This document shows positions 11,130 through 23,345 of a stretch of 64,000 nt of DNA, one piece after another (the first letter of the stretch is position 1; the number at the start of each line of letters is the position of its first letter). This DNA comes from Eulemur rufifrons (lineage: Eukaryota > Chordata > Mammalia > Primates > Lemuridae), in assembly GCF_041146395.1 (NCBI RefSeq), contig NC_090996.1:29040738-29104737 (forward strand), read 5' to 3'. A program made the position numbers and the translations under genes. The notes beneath the pieces were generated by a model. The model was not told where the DNA came from, made no database searches, and saw nothing but the letters and a program-made list of their open reading frames with translations.

Positions 11130-11305
11130 ACCCGGAGCTGTGGAGTGCTTGCTGGGTGCTAGCCACCACGCTGAACCATGACACAGGTGACCTAAATCAG
11201 TCCTTGCAGTCACCAGTGGGTTTTGTTATCATCTCCTTTACACAGACCGGGAAACAGAGGCACAGAGAGGTTCCAAATGCTCAGCAGCGGTGGTGCTGGC
11301 GTTTG
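11130..11305 (-). repeat. MIR SINE, antisense
   Basis: 'gttatcatctcctttacaca' then 'gggaaacagaggcacagagag' matches the reverse MIR core. Confidence 0.55.
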
Positions 11306-11607
11306 GACGGAGGTTGATGGCTCTCAAGCCTCTTTCTAGGAGGTTCTTCCTGATTTTAGTGGGGTGGGCAGGCTGGAATCTGAACACTCCCGGCCTCTCA
11401 TCATTCTGCACATTCCGTAAGTCATCGAGTCCTCCCCACTTTGTCTTGGGGACACTCTCGGGCCATTCTTTCTGTGCTGCTCCACACAAAGGTGTGGTCC
11501 GCCTGTCTCTCAGCTTCCCTGGTTTCCTCCCCTGTCCCTTCTCCAAAGGGCAGCCAGCAAGTTCTGCCTAAAACTACAAACCCAACCATGTCTTTCTCCC
11601 GCCTTAA

Positions 11608-11742
11608 AACTTAAATATGCACGTGAATCACCCGAGGGGTTTGTTAAAATGTAGATTCTGTTCGTGGGTCTGAGACTCCACATTTCTTACAAGCTCTCAG
11701 AGTCCAATGATGCTGGTCCACGGACCACACTTTGAGTAGCAA
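11608..11742. mobile_element. MER5-type hAT element, copy 3
   Basis: Contains 'acgtgaatcacccgagggg', 'ttgttaaaatgtagattctg' and ends 'ccacactttgagtagc', in MER5 order. Confidence 0.65.
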
Positions 11743-11857
11743 GGTGCTGGAGAAGTTATTCTCCTCTCTGAACACCCGAGACCCAGAGGAGCAGCAGACT
11801 TGTACGAGATGGGCAGCTTTGAGGGATCATGATTTCCTCTGGGGTGGTTTATAGCAG

Positions 11858-11990
11858 ACTAAGGCCCCCCCCATCTGTTTTTATAAATAAAGTTTTATTG
11901 GAACACAGCCACACCCATACGTTTCCATGTTGTCTGTGGCTGCTTTTGTGCTATCGTGGCCAAGTTGAATAGGCTGCGTATTGGGACTTC
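11858..11990 (+). mobile_element. hAT-Charlie-type element (partial)
   Basis: 'ataaataaagttttattgga' and 'acacagccacacccatacg' belong to the same element family as at 1-71, in the opposite orientation and lacking its right end. Confidence 0.7.
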
Positions 11991-12177
11991 CTGCCATCTA
12001 AGTGGGGTGGACTTGATGAATTAAAAACAACACACACAAAGCCGTTCATACTTGCTGGTAACAGTCTCAGGTTGAATCTTGGAGGAAGTGGCTCTGCGCA
12101 CAAATGGAGCATGTCACCTGGCCCAGGAGCACCCGCAGCACCCTAACTAGTGGGGGGGGGGCACAGGCTTCAGGTCC

Positions 12178-12705
12178 CCATTTCCTGGATAAGGAAGTTG
12201 GGGCCCAGAGCACTCGGTGGCTCTGAGTTGGGTATGGGTGTCACAGTTGGTTTGTGTTAGGGCTGGGACAGGAACCCGGTCTCCTTTCGTCCTACCCAGG
12301 GCTTCTGCTTCCAGGACACCCCGCACAGAGGCCTCGTGGCTGGGAGTTCTGTCTGGGGCAGGGGCGGGTGTTGGTGACCAAAAAGAACTTTGGTTCTGCC
12401 AAAGGTAGGGAGAAGTGGCCAGAGAGCCTCCCCCCCTCTGCCTTGGGCCGGCTCCCTCTCAGAGCCACGTCCCGAAGGCTGAGGAAGGGGACAACCCTCC
12501 TCCGTCTCTCAGGCAACCCCTGCCTTGATCCATTATTGCCCGAATAAGTGAGTTGATGCAGGCTGTGGTGCGGGAGGTTAAAGCCGAGCTCTGTGCTGGC
12601 GGTCGGGGTCTGCCTCTCTCCAGCCATGTGACAACATCGTGTTGCTTAATGTCCCCGACTGTTACCTGTGATATAGGGGATTGGATTAAATGATTCTAAA
12701 GGCAG
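12178..12705. repeat. MIR fragments in opposite orientations
   Basis: 12,178-12,295 is antisense ('ggataaggaagttggggcc', 'gctgggacaggaacccggt'). 12,578-12,705 is sense ('ctccagccatgtgacaac', 'ggattggattaaatgattc'). The sequence between them is unremarkable. Confidence 0.45.
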
Positions 12706-12764
12706 ATTCCTTTCGTATAAAAAAAATAGTACAGATTTTGGGGTGGTAGAGGCAAAAGTGGGTT

Positions 12765-12950
12765 TCTTTATTAAGGTGAAATTCACGTAACATAAAATGA
12801 ACTATTTTAAGGCAAACAATTCAGGGCCGTTTAGTGCACACACAGTGTTGTGCAGCCGTCACCTCTGTCTGGTTCCAAAACAGTCTCATCATCCCCGAGG
12901 GAGTCCTGGGCCCACGGAAGTGCGCGTTCCCCAGACTTCACCCATTCATC
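12765..12950 (-). mobile_element. Old L1 3' fragment, antisense
   Basis: 'aaggtgaaattcacgtaaca', 'taaaatgaactattttaagg' and 'cagtgttgtgcagccgtcac' repeat the L1M antisense pattern also seen at 649. Confidence 0.65.
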
Positions 12951-13089
12951 GTTCACCTTTACGTTACAGTAACGCTTGTAACCAGCACACAAGCATTTAT
13001 TTATTAATAATAGTTTTCTTATTTTGAACCTAAATGCATGGATTTGTTTTCTCCACAGTTGGTTTATTAAAACTTTTTTTAAAAAAACT

Positions 13090-13388
13090 GGCCAGGTGCA
13101 GTGGCTCACACCTGTAATCCCAGCACTTTGGGAGGCTGAGGCGGGGGAGATCTCTTGAGGCCAGGAGTTCAAGACCAGCCTGGACAACACAGCCAGACCC
13201 TGTCTCTCAAAAAAAAAAAAAAAAATCAGCCAGATATGGTGGCCTGTGCCTGTAGTCCCAGCTACTCCAGAGGCTGAGGCAAGAGAACCGCTAGAGCCCA
13301 GGAGTTCGAGGCTGCAGTGAGCTATGATCGTGGCTGCACTCTAGCCTGGCCAAACAGAGTGAGACTCTGTCTCAAAAAAAAAATAAAA
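13090..13388 (+). mobile_element. Alu (dimeric)
   Basis: It starts GGCCAGGTGCAGTGGCTCAC, has a central A-run at about 13,209-13,225, a right arm with 'ggaggctgaggcaagag', and ends 'ctctgtctc' plus an A tail. It is an older AluJ-like copy. Confidence 0.85.
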
Positions 13389-13621
13389 CCCACCCCCCCA
13401 AAACAAAAAACCTTTTTTAAAAAATTGAAGTATTAGCATAACATAACACAGTAAAGGACATGACTCCATTAGTCTTTTTCTAAAATTTTTTATTTTTAGT
13501 TATGGATGCATAATGCCTGTGCATGTTTATGGAGCATATGTGATATCTTACCACATTGATCTTGTGTATAGCTTGAATTTGATTTTCACATATGTTGCGT
13601 GTGTGTAACCACTGCCTAGCT

Positions 13622-13764
13622 CAGGGGCTCTCAGTCAGGGCAGTTTTGGCCCTCAGGGGACATTTAGCAATGCGGTTGTCATGCCTGGAGGGATGAGGAC
13701 AACCCCCACCACACAGAAATTTCTGGTCCCAAATGTCACTAGATGCCGAGGTGGGGAAACCCTG
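13622..13764 (+). mobile_element. MER20 DNA transposon, copy 4 (internally deleted)
   Basis: Starts CAGGGGCTCTCAG, includes 'cctcaggggacatttagcaa' and ends 'gccgaggtggggaaaccctg'. At 143 bases it has lost part of the middle. It has the same orientation as the other three copies. Confidence 0.75.
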
Positions 13765-13997
13765 TCCCACATCAAAGTCCAGGACACTTCCAGGTCTGGG
13801 AGCCTTCCTCATCTTACCCTTGCTTTGCCTTTTTGTTCTGTTTGAGCCCTCGGTGTGTTGGATGTTGCCGTCCACTCAGTCCAGCAACTCAAATGCTCAC
13901 CTCTTCCAGAAACACCCTCACAGACACATGGAGAAATAATGTTTTACCAGCTATCTGGTAAAATATCCCTTAGCCTAAACAAGCTGCCATGTAAAAT

Positions 13998-14235
13998 TAA
14001 CCATCACACATACACTATCTCATTTAGTCTTCACAACAACACTGTGGGCAAGTTATTATTATTATGCTAATTTTACTGACAAAAGAACAAGTGCCCTGCA
14101 GTGTCCGGCAGGTGGAAGGGGCTCAATAGATGCTGGGTACAGATTGCATGAGGCCCAGAGAGGTTGTGATCCATGCAAGGTCACACAGCAGGCAAGAGCA
14201 GAGGCTGGAATTTGAACCTATGGCTGTGTGACTGT
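13998..14235 (-). repeat. MIR SINE, antisense
   Basis: 'tctcatttagtcttcacaa', an ATT run, 'gcccagagaggttgtgatcc' and 'ggtcacacagcaggcaag' are the reverse MIR landmarks. The core is interrupted by about 50 diverged bases. Confidence 0.6.
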
Positions 14236-14949
14236 GGAGAGGCCCAGGGAGATGAAGTGACCTGTTCCCGGATGCGTCATCAGCGTGTGGGAGGCCTAGG
14301 ATTTCCCCTCGCCAGTCTCGACTGGCAGGCAGCCTGCGTGTGCAGAGCACTGAGCTAGGGGCTGGGAAAGGGAGCGAGGTGAGGCCTCCTCTCTCACCAC
14401 CCACTTCCTAACAGAGCTCCTGCTCCAGGGCAGGGCTGGGCGGGAGGCAGGGCTGGGTGCCAGTTGCAGGGTGCCAAGACTCCTCCCATGGGGTGACCCC
14501 CTGAGCCAATCCCAGCGGCCCTGCCCAGCTACTAGGATGAGCCAGGCTGTGCCCCACAAGCCTCTTTCTCCTATTTCTCAGGCTTTGTGTGAACAGAAAG
14601 GTTAACATGCTGAGGAGGAGGCCTATGGTGGGAGCTCTGGGACCCAGGGAAGCCCCTGAGAGCTTGGGGACCCAGCAGAGAGATGCCAGCTCTGCGTGCA
14701 TGTGTGTGCGTCTCTGTCCCTGTCTATATGAGAGATCACTCTACTGGCCTGGGAGGTGGGGGACAGGTCATGACTGCTTGTGGCACGTTCCAGGATGTGT
14801 TTATGGGAGAAATGCATGCACTGTGGGAAGAGCTGGGCACGCCACCATTGCTCTGAGTGTGACCATAAAGGTGTCTGCATCTTGCCAACTCTGTACGCCG
14901 GGGCAGTGAAGGGTGTTACACACCTGCCCAGGTTTGCAAGAGCTCCGTC
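14236..14949. other. Intronic DNA, nothing recognised
   Basis: This unique-looking sequence has scattered short frames and no features I can support. Confidence 0.4.
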
Positions 14950-15130
14950 TCCCAGGCCCTGTGCTCATCACGCTGCTGGGTTGCCTCACCAAGCCTCCCT
15001 TCCACCCGTGGACTGGGAACGATTATGATCCCTGCTATACTGGAAAGGCTCAGAGAGTGGAGGACACTTGCCCAAGGTCGCCCAGCCTGGAACTGCTGGA
15101 GCTGCGCTTCGGATAGACCCAGGCGTCTGG
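14950..15130 (-). repeat. MIR SINE, antisense
   Basis: 'gacacttgcccaaggtcg' followed by 'cccagcctggaactgctgg' and 'acccaggcgtctggc' are reverse MIR landmarks. Confidence 0.6.
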
Positions 15131-15174
15131 CGCCAATGTCTGTACTCTTGTCTTAAACACCCCATGGTGTGTAT

Positions 15175-15690
15175 TCGTCAGGGAGCGAGTGTTCAGTGAG
15201 CACCTACTAACATCGATATATGCAAAGCCTTAGAAAAGTGCCTGGCACACAGCACTATTTTAAGTGGTACATGTTATCATTATGATCATTATGGTTATTA
15301 CTTTCTACGTTCCAGGCATTGATTTGGTGTGGGCATTGGGGATTCAGAAGTGAGCAAAACAGACCAAAACCTGACCCGGAAGGAAGGTTTACTTCCTGGT
15401 GGGGGAGATGAACAATGAAATTAACGAGTCGAACACAGCATGTCAGGTGCAAGGAGGTTGGAGGAAGGAACAGGGATGCAGGTCATTGGCAATGCTCGCT
15501 GGTTTGGGGGCTGCAATCAAAGTGGGACGGGCAGGGAAGGCCTCCTTGGCATTTGTGCCACAGCCTGAGGGAGGCGAGGGAACGAGCCATGTGGCTATCT
15601 GGGGAGGCGCATCCCAGGCAGAGGAGACAGCTTATGCAAAGGCCCTGTGGTTGGAGCATACTGGGATTGAGCTCTGGGAGTAGGGAGGGA
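15175..15690 (+). repeat. Ancient MIR/L2-like composite
   Basis: It begins with 'gtgagcacctactaac', continues with 'ggcattggggattcagaa' and 'gtgagcaaaacagacc', and reaches 'gagccatgtggctatctgg' and 'tgcaaaggccctgtggttgg'. I have seen this word order in old LINE/SINE composites. Boundaries between units are not clear. Confidence 0.45.
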
Positions 15691-15744
15691 GCGGGTGGGG
15701 GGAGTGACTGCAAAGGGAGGTGGGAGGTGTTTGAGATGCTCACT

Positions 15745-15768
15745 CGTGTGTGCGTGTGTGTGTGTGCA
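15745..15768. repeat. Short imperfect (GT)n tract
   Basis: GT dinucleotides interrupted by one C. Confidence 0.7.
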
Positions 15769-16044
15769 CGCCTCTGAAGGTCTTCTACGCCCTGAGTTCC
15801 CTCTTTGCCTGGGTGGGGGTCTGGAGGGCCTACTCCATGGTGGGAGAGGGCACAGCTCTGGGCCAGGGCACTGAAGTTCCAGGTCTTCAAAGTTTATTGA
15901 TCATCACGGGAGTTTTGACCTGCTCCATTTCTGACCTGGGCCTGTTCACCCCCTCTTAGGCAACCTGGTGGTTCTCCGCTCCCAGGAAGTCACCGTATTG
16001 ATGCCAAAATTAGTGTGGACACCTGATCAATATAGTGCACAACA

Positions 16045-16253
16045 GCCCAGAATTCCTGGGCTCAAGTGATCCTCCTGCCTCAGCCTCCCGAGTAGCTGGG
16101 ACTACAGGCATGTGCCACCATGCCTGGCTAATTTTTCTGTTTTCATTAGAGAAGGGTTTCACTCTTGCTCAGGCTCGTCTTGAACTCCTGGCCTCAAGCG
16201 ATCCTCCCATCTAGGCCTCCCAAAGTGCTAGGATTACAGGCACGAGCCCTGGC
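16045..16253 (-). mobile_element. Alu, antisense, 5'-truncated or degraded
   Basis: 'cctgcctcagcctcccgag', 'tagctgggactacaggcat', 'gctaatttttctg' and 'ctcccaaagtgctaggatt' show an antisense Alu of about 200 bases. Confidence 0.8.
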
Positions 16254-16274
16254 TGCACTTTCTAACTCACCCAT

Positions 16275-16402
16275 GCAGCTTCTGAAAAAGCCACATGCCC
16301 AGGCTGCACCCCAGAACTGGAACCTCTGGAGGGTGGGACTCAGGCATCAGGATTTTTAAAAACTCTCCAGGTGATCCCAATGTACTGCCAAGTTTCAGAA
16401 TC
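16275..16402. mobile_element. MER5-type hAT element, copy 4
   Basis: 'gcatcaggatttttaaaaac', 'tctccaggtgatcccaatg' and 'gccaagtttcagaatcaac' follow the MER5-type pattern. Confidence 0.6.
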
Positions 16403-16586
16403 AACCTTTACTATTAGTATTTTTTCTTTAATTAAATTTCTCCCTTTATAAAATGCTAAAAACGTTATTTTAAAAGGAAACTTTAAATCTCTTAGGGCTG
16501 TGGGAATTCTTGGCGTGTTTGCGCAAAGCCCCTCCGCTTTGGCTCTTATCCTCACACCTCGTTCTTTCTCTCTTTCTCCCATGACA

Positions 16587-16985
16587 ACCGTTTTAATGGT
16601 TGCATATTGATATTTTGAGTTCAATGTGTTCTTACAGAATGTATGTGGCTGTTTTGTGTGCATGGATTTTTAATTTTCTCAAAATCGATGGTGCAATGGA
16701 GCTTTGTTCTGTTTCCTGCTTTCCTCACCTGGCACAGTTTGCAAGACCCACCCTTGTGGCTGTGTGTGGCTGGTCCTCTGCAGTCGGCACTGCGCTGGTC
16801 ACTTCCACCTTTCACTCGTCCATCTCCATGGCCATGGCACCCAGGTGGCTGACAGGGATGTGCCCACTATAAGTGATACTGCATTGAATGCCCTGGACGT
16901 GCATGTTCCCTGGTGGCCCTGGGTGACGGTTTCCTACAAAACACACCCAGGAGTGGACTCGCTGGGCCATGGGGCTCCTGGATTC
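16587..16985 (-). mobile_element. Highly diverged LINE fragment, antisense
   Basis: Landmarks are 'ggttgcatattgatattttg', 'gatactgcattgaatgccc' and 'aggagtggactcgctgggcc', in the order of an antisense L1-type sequence. Confidence 0.5.
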
Positions 16986-18084
16986 GATCTTGTGGCCTTG
17001 GATTGCTCGCTGGAAAGCTGCATCACTGTTCTCTTCCTCCAGCTCGGGACGAAGGTCCCCTTTACTCCTCCTCCGTGTGAAAGTCCAGGCTGCTCTGTCC
17101 CAGCCCCTGTCTTGGCCAGCCCACGCAGGGGTCTGCCTCCCGGCCCTTGGGGGTGGCGTTCCTTAAACTTCTAGAAGCTGAGTCATTGCACCCTGGGATT
17201 TCTGGAGGTGCACAGGAATTCAGGACCCGGGTGGACGGCAGGGGCTGTCCCTCCAATCTGAGTGTGTGTGGCTTGTTTTTTCTCCCTCCTAATGAAAATG
17301 ACCTTGGCCACAAGTGACGGAGGCTGGGCAAGAGGTCCCAGGGAACATTTTTTCGGCAGAGTGCACACCTGCCTAGGCAGATTTGCCTTGAGTATGAGTC
17401 ATTAGTCAGGTGTAGGGTGGCCAATGCTGGAGAACCCCTACCTTTCTGGAAAACGCACAGGCAGCCCCGCTCCAGTAATGCCAGCAGAGCGAGGGGAGAC
17501 AGGAAGAGGAGTGGAGAAACAGGCAGCCCTGGGTTCCAGCCTTGGGCCTGAGAAGGCACCTGGGGAGGGCGCAGGCTCCACAGTGGCCTCTGCCCCTCAG
17601 CGTCCTCCTTCCAGGGCCACCTCGATTCTCTCTCACCTGCGTTGTGGACGCCCCTGGGACACACACAGCGTGACACGGGGTTTCCCGAATGCAGTCACTC
17701 CTGGGCTACCTTCCTGCTTTTGCCCTATCCACGTGCTACCTGGTTAGTTCTTTACTTTGTATTTCTGTTTAAATCAAATCACTTTAAAACTTTAAAAAAT
17801 ACATTTGTTTAAAAGAGACACTTTATGTCTCTTTGATGAGTGGAAAACCAGCCTCACGTGCCGTAAGCAGAGGGGGCTGGGAGGTGACCGTGAGAGCTAA
17901 CCACTCGGAGCCGCTCCTTGTCAACCTCGCGAGAGAGAGGAACAAGTGACGAGCTGGCCCCACGCGGGGCCTGGCTCCTGGAGCAGTCGGCTGGCTTGAA
18001 AAAGGATCGACGAGGAGGTGACCGTCTCAGTGTACTCACCTAACGTCATGGTATAGGATAGGGTCGGTCCTAGAACGAGATGAT
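16986..18084. other. Intronic DNA, nothing recognised
   Basis: A 204-codon frame on the - strand (17,062-17,676) has no recognisable domain, spans low-complexity stretches and is judged to be chance. Confidence 0.4.
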
Positions 18085-18545
18085 CACGTGAGCGGCTTGG
18101 CGCAGTGTCCGGCCCGGAGTAAGCGCTTGATAAATGGTCGTGGTGTGGCTGTGTCCTTGTCCCTCTGCTTGCCCGGGAGTTCCAGGAGTGCTGAAGCGGT
18201 GACACCATCTCCCCACCACATGCCGCACACCAAAGGCGTCCAGTCAGTGTTGGTGACAGGAGGTGGAAGGGACCAGAGCCTCTGTGATGCTGAAAGAAAG
18301 CATTTGTCGCGCTCGTAGCGAGTGCTTGTAGGTGCTGAACAAATGTTTGTTGCGTGAAGGAGCAAACAAGAGTGAAAAGCCCGGCAGCGTGTAAACTCCA
18401 GGAAAAGGGGGTTTTCCTTCTATTCTGCGCACTGCTGGGGCTTCTGCCTGGAACAGTGCTTGGCGCTGAGCAGGTGCTCAGTGAACGTTTGTGGGGTGGA
18501 TGCCTGTGTCGGTGGCTCTGTAAATTAATGGGCGAATGAATGAAG
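18085..18545 (+). repeat. L2/MIR-like 3' tails
   Basis: Three copies of the 'recently used tail' motif appear: 'gtaagcgcttgataaatgg' (18,118), 'ggtgctgaacaaatgtttg' (18,331) and 'gcaggtgctcagtgaacg' (18,469). They are typical of L2 or MIR ends. Confidence 0.45.
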
Positions 18546-18700
18546 AAATGATTGAGCACATGAGTCAGTCTTTCTCCAGACCCAGGAGACAGGACTTTCG
18601 TAGAGTTTCAGGCCCCCGGTGCAGGCTGGCCAAGCCCTGAGCAGGGGGACCAAGTGAACTAGAGAGAGGCTCAGGCCGCTGGTCTCAGGCATCTCTGGTT

Positions 18701-18730
18701 TCCCCTAGCAACACCCTGGTTGCTAGGGGA
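18701..18730. promoter_or_regulatory. 12-bp perfect inverted repeat resembling RFX X-box half-sites
   Basis: TCCCCTAGCAAC at 18,701-18,712 and its exact reverse complement GTTGCTAGGGGA at 18,719-18,730 are separated by 6 bases. TAGCAAC/GTTGCTA is the conserved half of the RFX X-box. RFX factors drive many ciliary and flagellar genes, which fits a location inside TEKT5. Binding is inference: the two halves are arranged back to back rather than as one canonical X-box. Confidence 0.4.
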
Positions 18731-19282
18731 GAGGAGCATCCCGGGAGCTGCCGTGGATGGGCTCGGGGTGGGCAGGGCTGGGGGGTACCACTGGCAGCTT
18801 CTTACCACCAGCTGAACCCTCAGCAATGTCCCCCCAACCGCGGCAGTAGGCTCCCCAAGTAGGGACACCTAGATGGTAGGGGCTGCTTTCCTCGACGGGA
18901 CGAACACCGCGCCGTGTGGCACCGAGAAGCATTGTTCATCTACAGAGGGCTTCATTTTCTTCTAGACCAGGCTGGGGTGGTGCTTTCTGGGCTTCGTACA
19001 TCCCACCCACTGCCCCACGAAGGGCAGGTTTCTGAGGAAAATCCCCAGGGCTTCTAAGACAGGTGTCCCCTGCTTTAGTGTTCACATGCCATTCACATGC
19101 CAGGCGTAGAACATTCTCACGGGATCATGTATAACCAGCACGTGGTCTGAGTCGCCCTGGGGCTGGGTGGCCTGTGAGGGGCCAGCCTTCCTCCAGGTGG
19201 GCTACGAGGGAGGCTGGGCCGCCTCCCTTCCCTCCTGTAATCCCGCATATCTTGACTCCGCAAGTGGGAAACTGAGTCTTGA
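18731..19282. other. Intronic DNA, nothing recognised
   Basis: No repeat or coding signal could be named after the inverted repeat. Confidence 0.4.
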
Positions 19283-19482
19283 CACCCATGAAACTATTGC
19301 CACAACCAACATAACGAATGAATCTTTCACCCCGAAAGGCTTCCTTGTGCTTCTTTATAACCCTCCCTCCTGCCTCTCCTGCCCCTCGTCCCCCAGGCAA
19401 CCACTGATCACAGAAAACTCCTTCTGTCGCCATAGAGCAGTTTGCCTTTCTAGAATTGGGATCATGCAGTATGTATTTTTGG
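19283..19482 (-). mobile_element. Old L1-type fragment, antisense
   Basis: 'catgaaactattgccacaac', 'aggcaaccactgatcacag' and 'attgggatcatgcagtatg' are antisense LINE landmarks. Confidence 0.55.
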
Positions 19483-20079
19483 AGGGTTGGGTCTGGCCCA
19501 CCCTGTACCTCGAATGTGTCTCAGCCTGTAATTAGGCAAAGCCTTCGAGACTTCCAGCACAAGCCCAGCTGCAAAGGACAGTCTCGCAGAGCAACTGGCT
19601 CTGGAGGAGCCAGCTTGGACCACGCCTGGGAATCCCTTTTCCCAGACACAGCTAAGGGGCTGGCGGGGGGCGACAGGACTGAGAATGACAACAGCTACTG
19701 TTGTTCACCCGGACCGATCATGGGTGTAAACTATTTGTGAAAAAGTCCAGTACAAAGGGACAGGCACAAGCTTTGTGGGTGGTCTGGTGGGGGATCAGGT
19801 GGGGACCTGGGCGCAGCTGCTTGGAGGCAGAGGGGGAAAAGAGGGGGACAGATAGGCCAGGACCCTCCCCAGGAGCGGCACACACTCTGGGGGACACAAC
19901 CTACCCCGCTGTAAACCGGTTTGTGCGAGGTGTCTTCATGGAGACACAAACCTTAGCTCACGCCAGAGAGGTGACTTATCTCAATTGGGAGGATCAGCTG
20001 AGGCTTCTTGGAAACGGTGCTGTTTGAAAGTACTGGTCTTTGAAAAACAGAGTGTGATCATTCCAATAGCTAATCTCTA
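19483..20079. other. Intronic DNA, nothing recognised
   Basis: The sequence is unique-looking, with no supported feature. Confidence 0.4.
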
Positions 20080-20268
20080 ATGAGCACTTAGTATGTGCCA
20101 GGCGCTCTTGGAGGGCTACGCGTGCATTATTCCATTTTATTCTTGTAACACCCCTACTGGGTGGGTGCTTTACAAGCAAGGGTGTGGGTGTGTAACTTGC
20201 CCCAGGTCTTACAGGTAATAAGCGGCGATGCCAAGACTTGGCCCCGGGTGGTCTAATTCCTGACTTAG
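20080..20268 (-). repeat. MIR SINE, antisense
   Basis: 'tgtgccaggcgctcttgg', 'attccattttattcttgtaa' and 'cttgccccaggtcttacagg' are reverse MIR landmarks. A 15-G run follows at 20,293-20,307. Confidence 0.65.
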
Positions 20269-20307
20269 TACTGCTGTTCCCAGCCTGCCTCTGGGGGGGG
20301 GGGGGGG

Positions 20308-21133
20308 CTGTGCAAACAGGGAATATACCACCGTTTGAGTATGATTTGAGGGTCCCTTCAGGACCCTCTGTTGAAAATTATTGTCATTTACCACTAGGCT
20401 AAAATGGAAAAGGTAGACAGTGTTGAACCAACGTAGAATAAATGATTCCACATCACATGCAGGTAATACTTTTTGCTTTTACAGTGTGGTCTTCTGTCTA
20501 CCTGTCACTCTCTCTTTAGACTTCCATGGTTTTGATGATGGAACTTTCCAAGTAGGGTTTCACTAGCAGTTTCTTTGAACTGTACTCCTCATTCGTGACG
20601 TTAACAGGTAGCAATGGCAAAGACGTCGTCCTGGCGGGCAGGCACCCAAAGCAAACGCCCTTTCACAGAAGAGCAGGTGTATCTCAGCAGCGGCCCCGTT
20701 GAGAAGTTAGTGGTGGAGCTGGTGCGTGGGCTTTCCGAGCTGTATTGACTCTCTGGGCAAATGACACAGCTCTCTTCCTGGCCATCGATCACACCAGCAC
20801 ATGCTCGTGGACGTTGGGGGCATGTGGTGGGGGCGGACTTCTAGGCTCCACAGAGCACATGCAGCCTCACCACTGGGCCCTGCAAGTCTGGGAGGGGCTG
20901 TCAGCACAGCCTGTCCCTAAAGGGTCTTCTTATAGGCGAGGGACAGCTTGACAACCAGAACTGCTCACAGACTGAGGGCCACTAGGTAACAGTAGCTCTG
21001 GGTGTTTCAGTCACAGTGAGGTGACATCCATTCCGTACCCCATTATCTCAATTCTGTGTGTATTTATGGTCAGCTAAGTGCAAGATCAGATTCCTTCTGG
21101 TAATAAACTATGCTGGCATGCCCGTTCTTTATT
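20308..21133. other. Intronic DNA, nothing recognised
   Basis: I see no named repeat, coding exon or RNA gene in this stretch. Confidence 0.4.
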
Positions 21134-21142
21134 CATTCTTTT

Positions 21143-21310
21143 GTTTTGTTTTGGTTTTTGAGACAAGGTCTTGCTCTGTCACCCAGGCTAGAGTGCAGTG
21201 GCATCATCATAGCTCACTGCAACCTCAGACCTCCTGGGCTTGAGCGATCCTCCCACCCCAGCCTCCCAGAGTGCTGGGATTACAGGCATGAGCCACTGCG
21301 CCTGGCCCAT
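21143..21310 (-). mobile_element. Single-arm Alu-like (7SL monomer) element, antisense
   Basis: About 168 bases contain 'ttgagacaaggtcttgctc', 'gcagtggcatcatcatagct' and end 'gccactgcgcctggcc'. It is flanked by a direct repeat CATTCTTTT (21,134-21,142 and 21,311-21,319). One arm only suggests a monomeric or truncated Alu. Confidence 0.75.
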
Positions 21311-22305
<995 letters not shown>

Positions 22306-22923
22306 TGAGTGGTGGGGAGCCAGGGGCAGGCGGAAGGGGGAGGGGAGGGTCTCCGTCAGGACATCTAGTTCCACAACTCACCAGCGTGTCGGGTCGGTGG
22401 GTGGGGGGTGCTGAGGTCCAGCCCGGGCTGTCCCCCTGCATAGCCTCCCTGTCGCCGGGAGGCCCACCCTGTGCATGCATCTTCTCACCTGCCTGAACTG
22501 GGGACGGTTCCGTAGCTCCACTGTGCTCTGGAAACGCTCCTGCTTCCCTCGACAGCCAGGGCGTGTGGCTTCACTTTCTCGTCTCCAGCCTCCCGTGAAA
22601 GGGGCGCCTGGCTCACGCCTCACTCACGTTCCTGCCGCCCTCCTGGCAACCTTCTTGCCCGTGAGCCCTCGGGATGGCCTAACCGGGGCCACACCGGGTG
22701 GATCCCGTGCGTCCTGCTGAGCTAAGGAGGCTTCTCACCGCAGAGGGAGTGTAAAGCGCACGCTGGCCCAAGCGGGGGGTGTGGTTGTGGGGCGGGGGTT
22801 GCAGTGGGATGACGCCAGGGAAAGCAGCAGCAGGTCATCAGACACGGGGGTTATTTCCCCATGAACGTGCTGTGTGACCTGGGGCAGATCACTTGGCCAC
22901 TCTGTTCCCTGCATGCGAGGGAC

Positions 22924-23345
22924 ACTGTAACAAATTACCCCCAAAAACGTAGCAGCTGGAATGAACCACATCTGTTATCTCAGTTCCTGCGGGTTGGGAA
23001 TTGGGCAGGTTCCTCGCTGGGTTCTGTGTCCCAGGGGCTGTCACAGGTTGTAGTCAAGGTGTTGGCCAGGGCTGTGGTCTCATCTCAAGGCTGGACCGGG
23101 GTAGGACCCATCTCTGAGCTCACTCACATTGCTGTTGGCGGAACTCAGTTCCTTGCCACGTGGGTCCCTCCAGCCTGGCAGCTTCCTTCAGCAGAGCAAG
23201 CAGGCCAGAAAGACAAGGACACCACCCAGAGGAAGGACGTCACTGTCTCTTGTAGCCTAACCATGGGAGTGACAGCCCATCACTTTTCCCATGTGTTCTT
23301 TTTAGAAGCAAGTCACTAGGTCCAGCCCACACTCAAAGAGGGACA
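22924..23345. mobile_element. LTR-like repeat (same family as 57,752)
   Basis: 'gtaacaaattacccccaaaa', 'ttgcgggttgggaattggg'-like, 'ttgtagtcaaggtgttggcc', 'ccttgccacgtgggtccctc' and 'agaagcaagtcactagg' occur in the same order as at 57,752-58,266. It is an ancient interspersed element, probably an ERVL-type LTR, with the name unassigned. Confidence 0.55.

Noticed and set aside
17062..17676. 204-codon frame on the - strand in the TEKT5 intron
   Set aside because: It is Pro/Cys-rich low-complexity translation with no start context, splice logic or domain.
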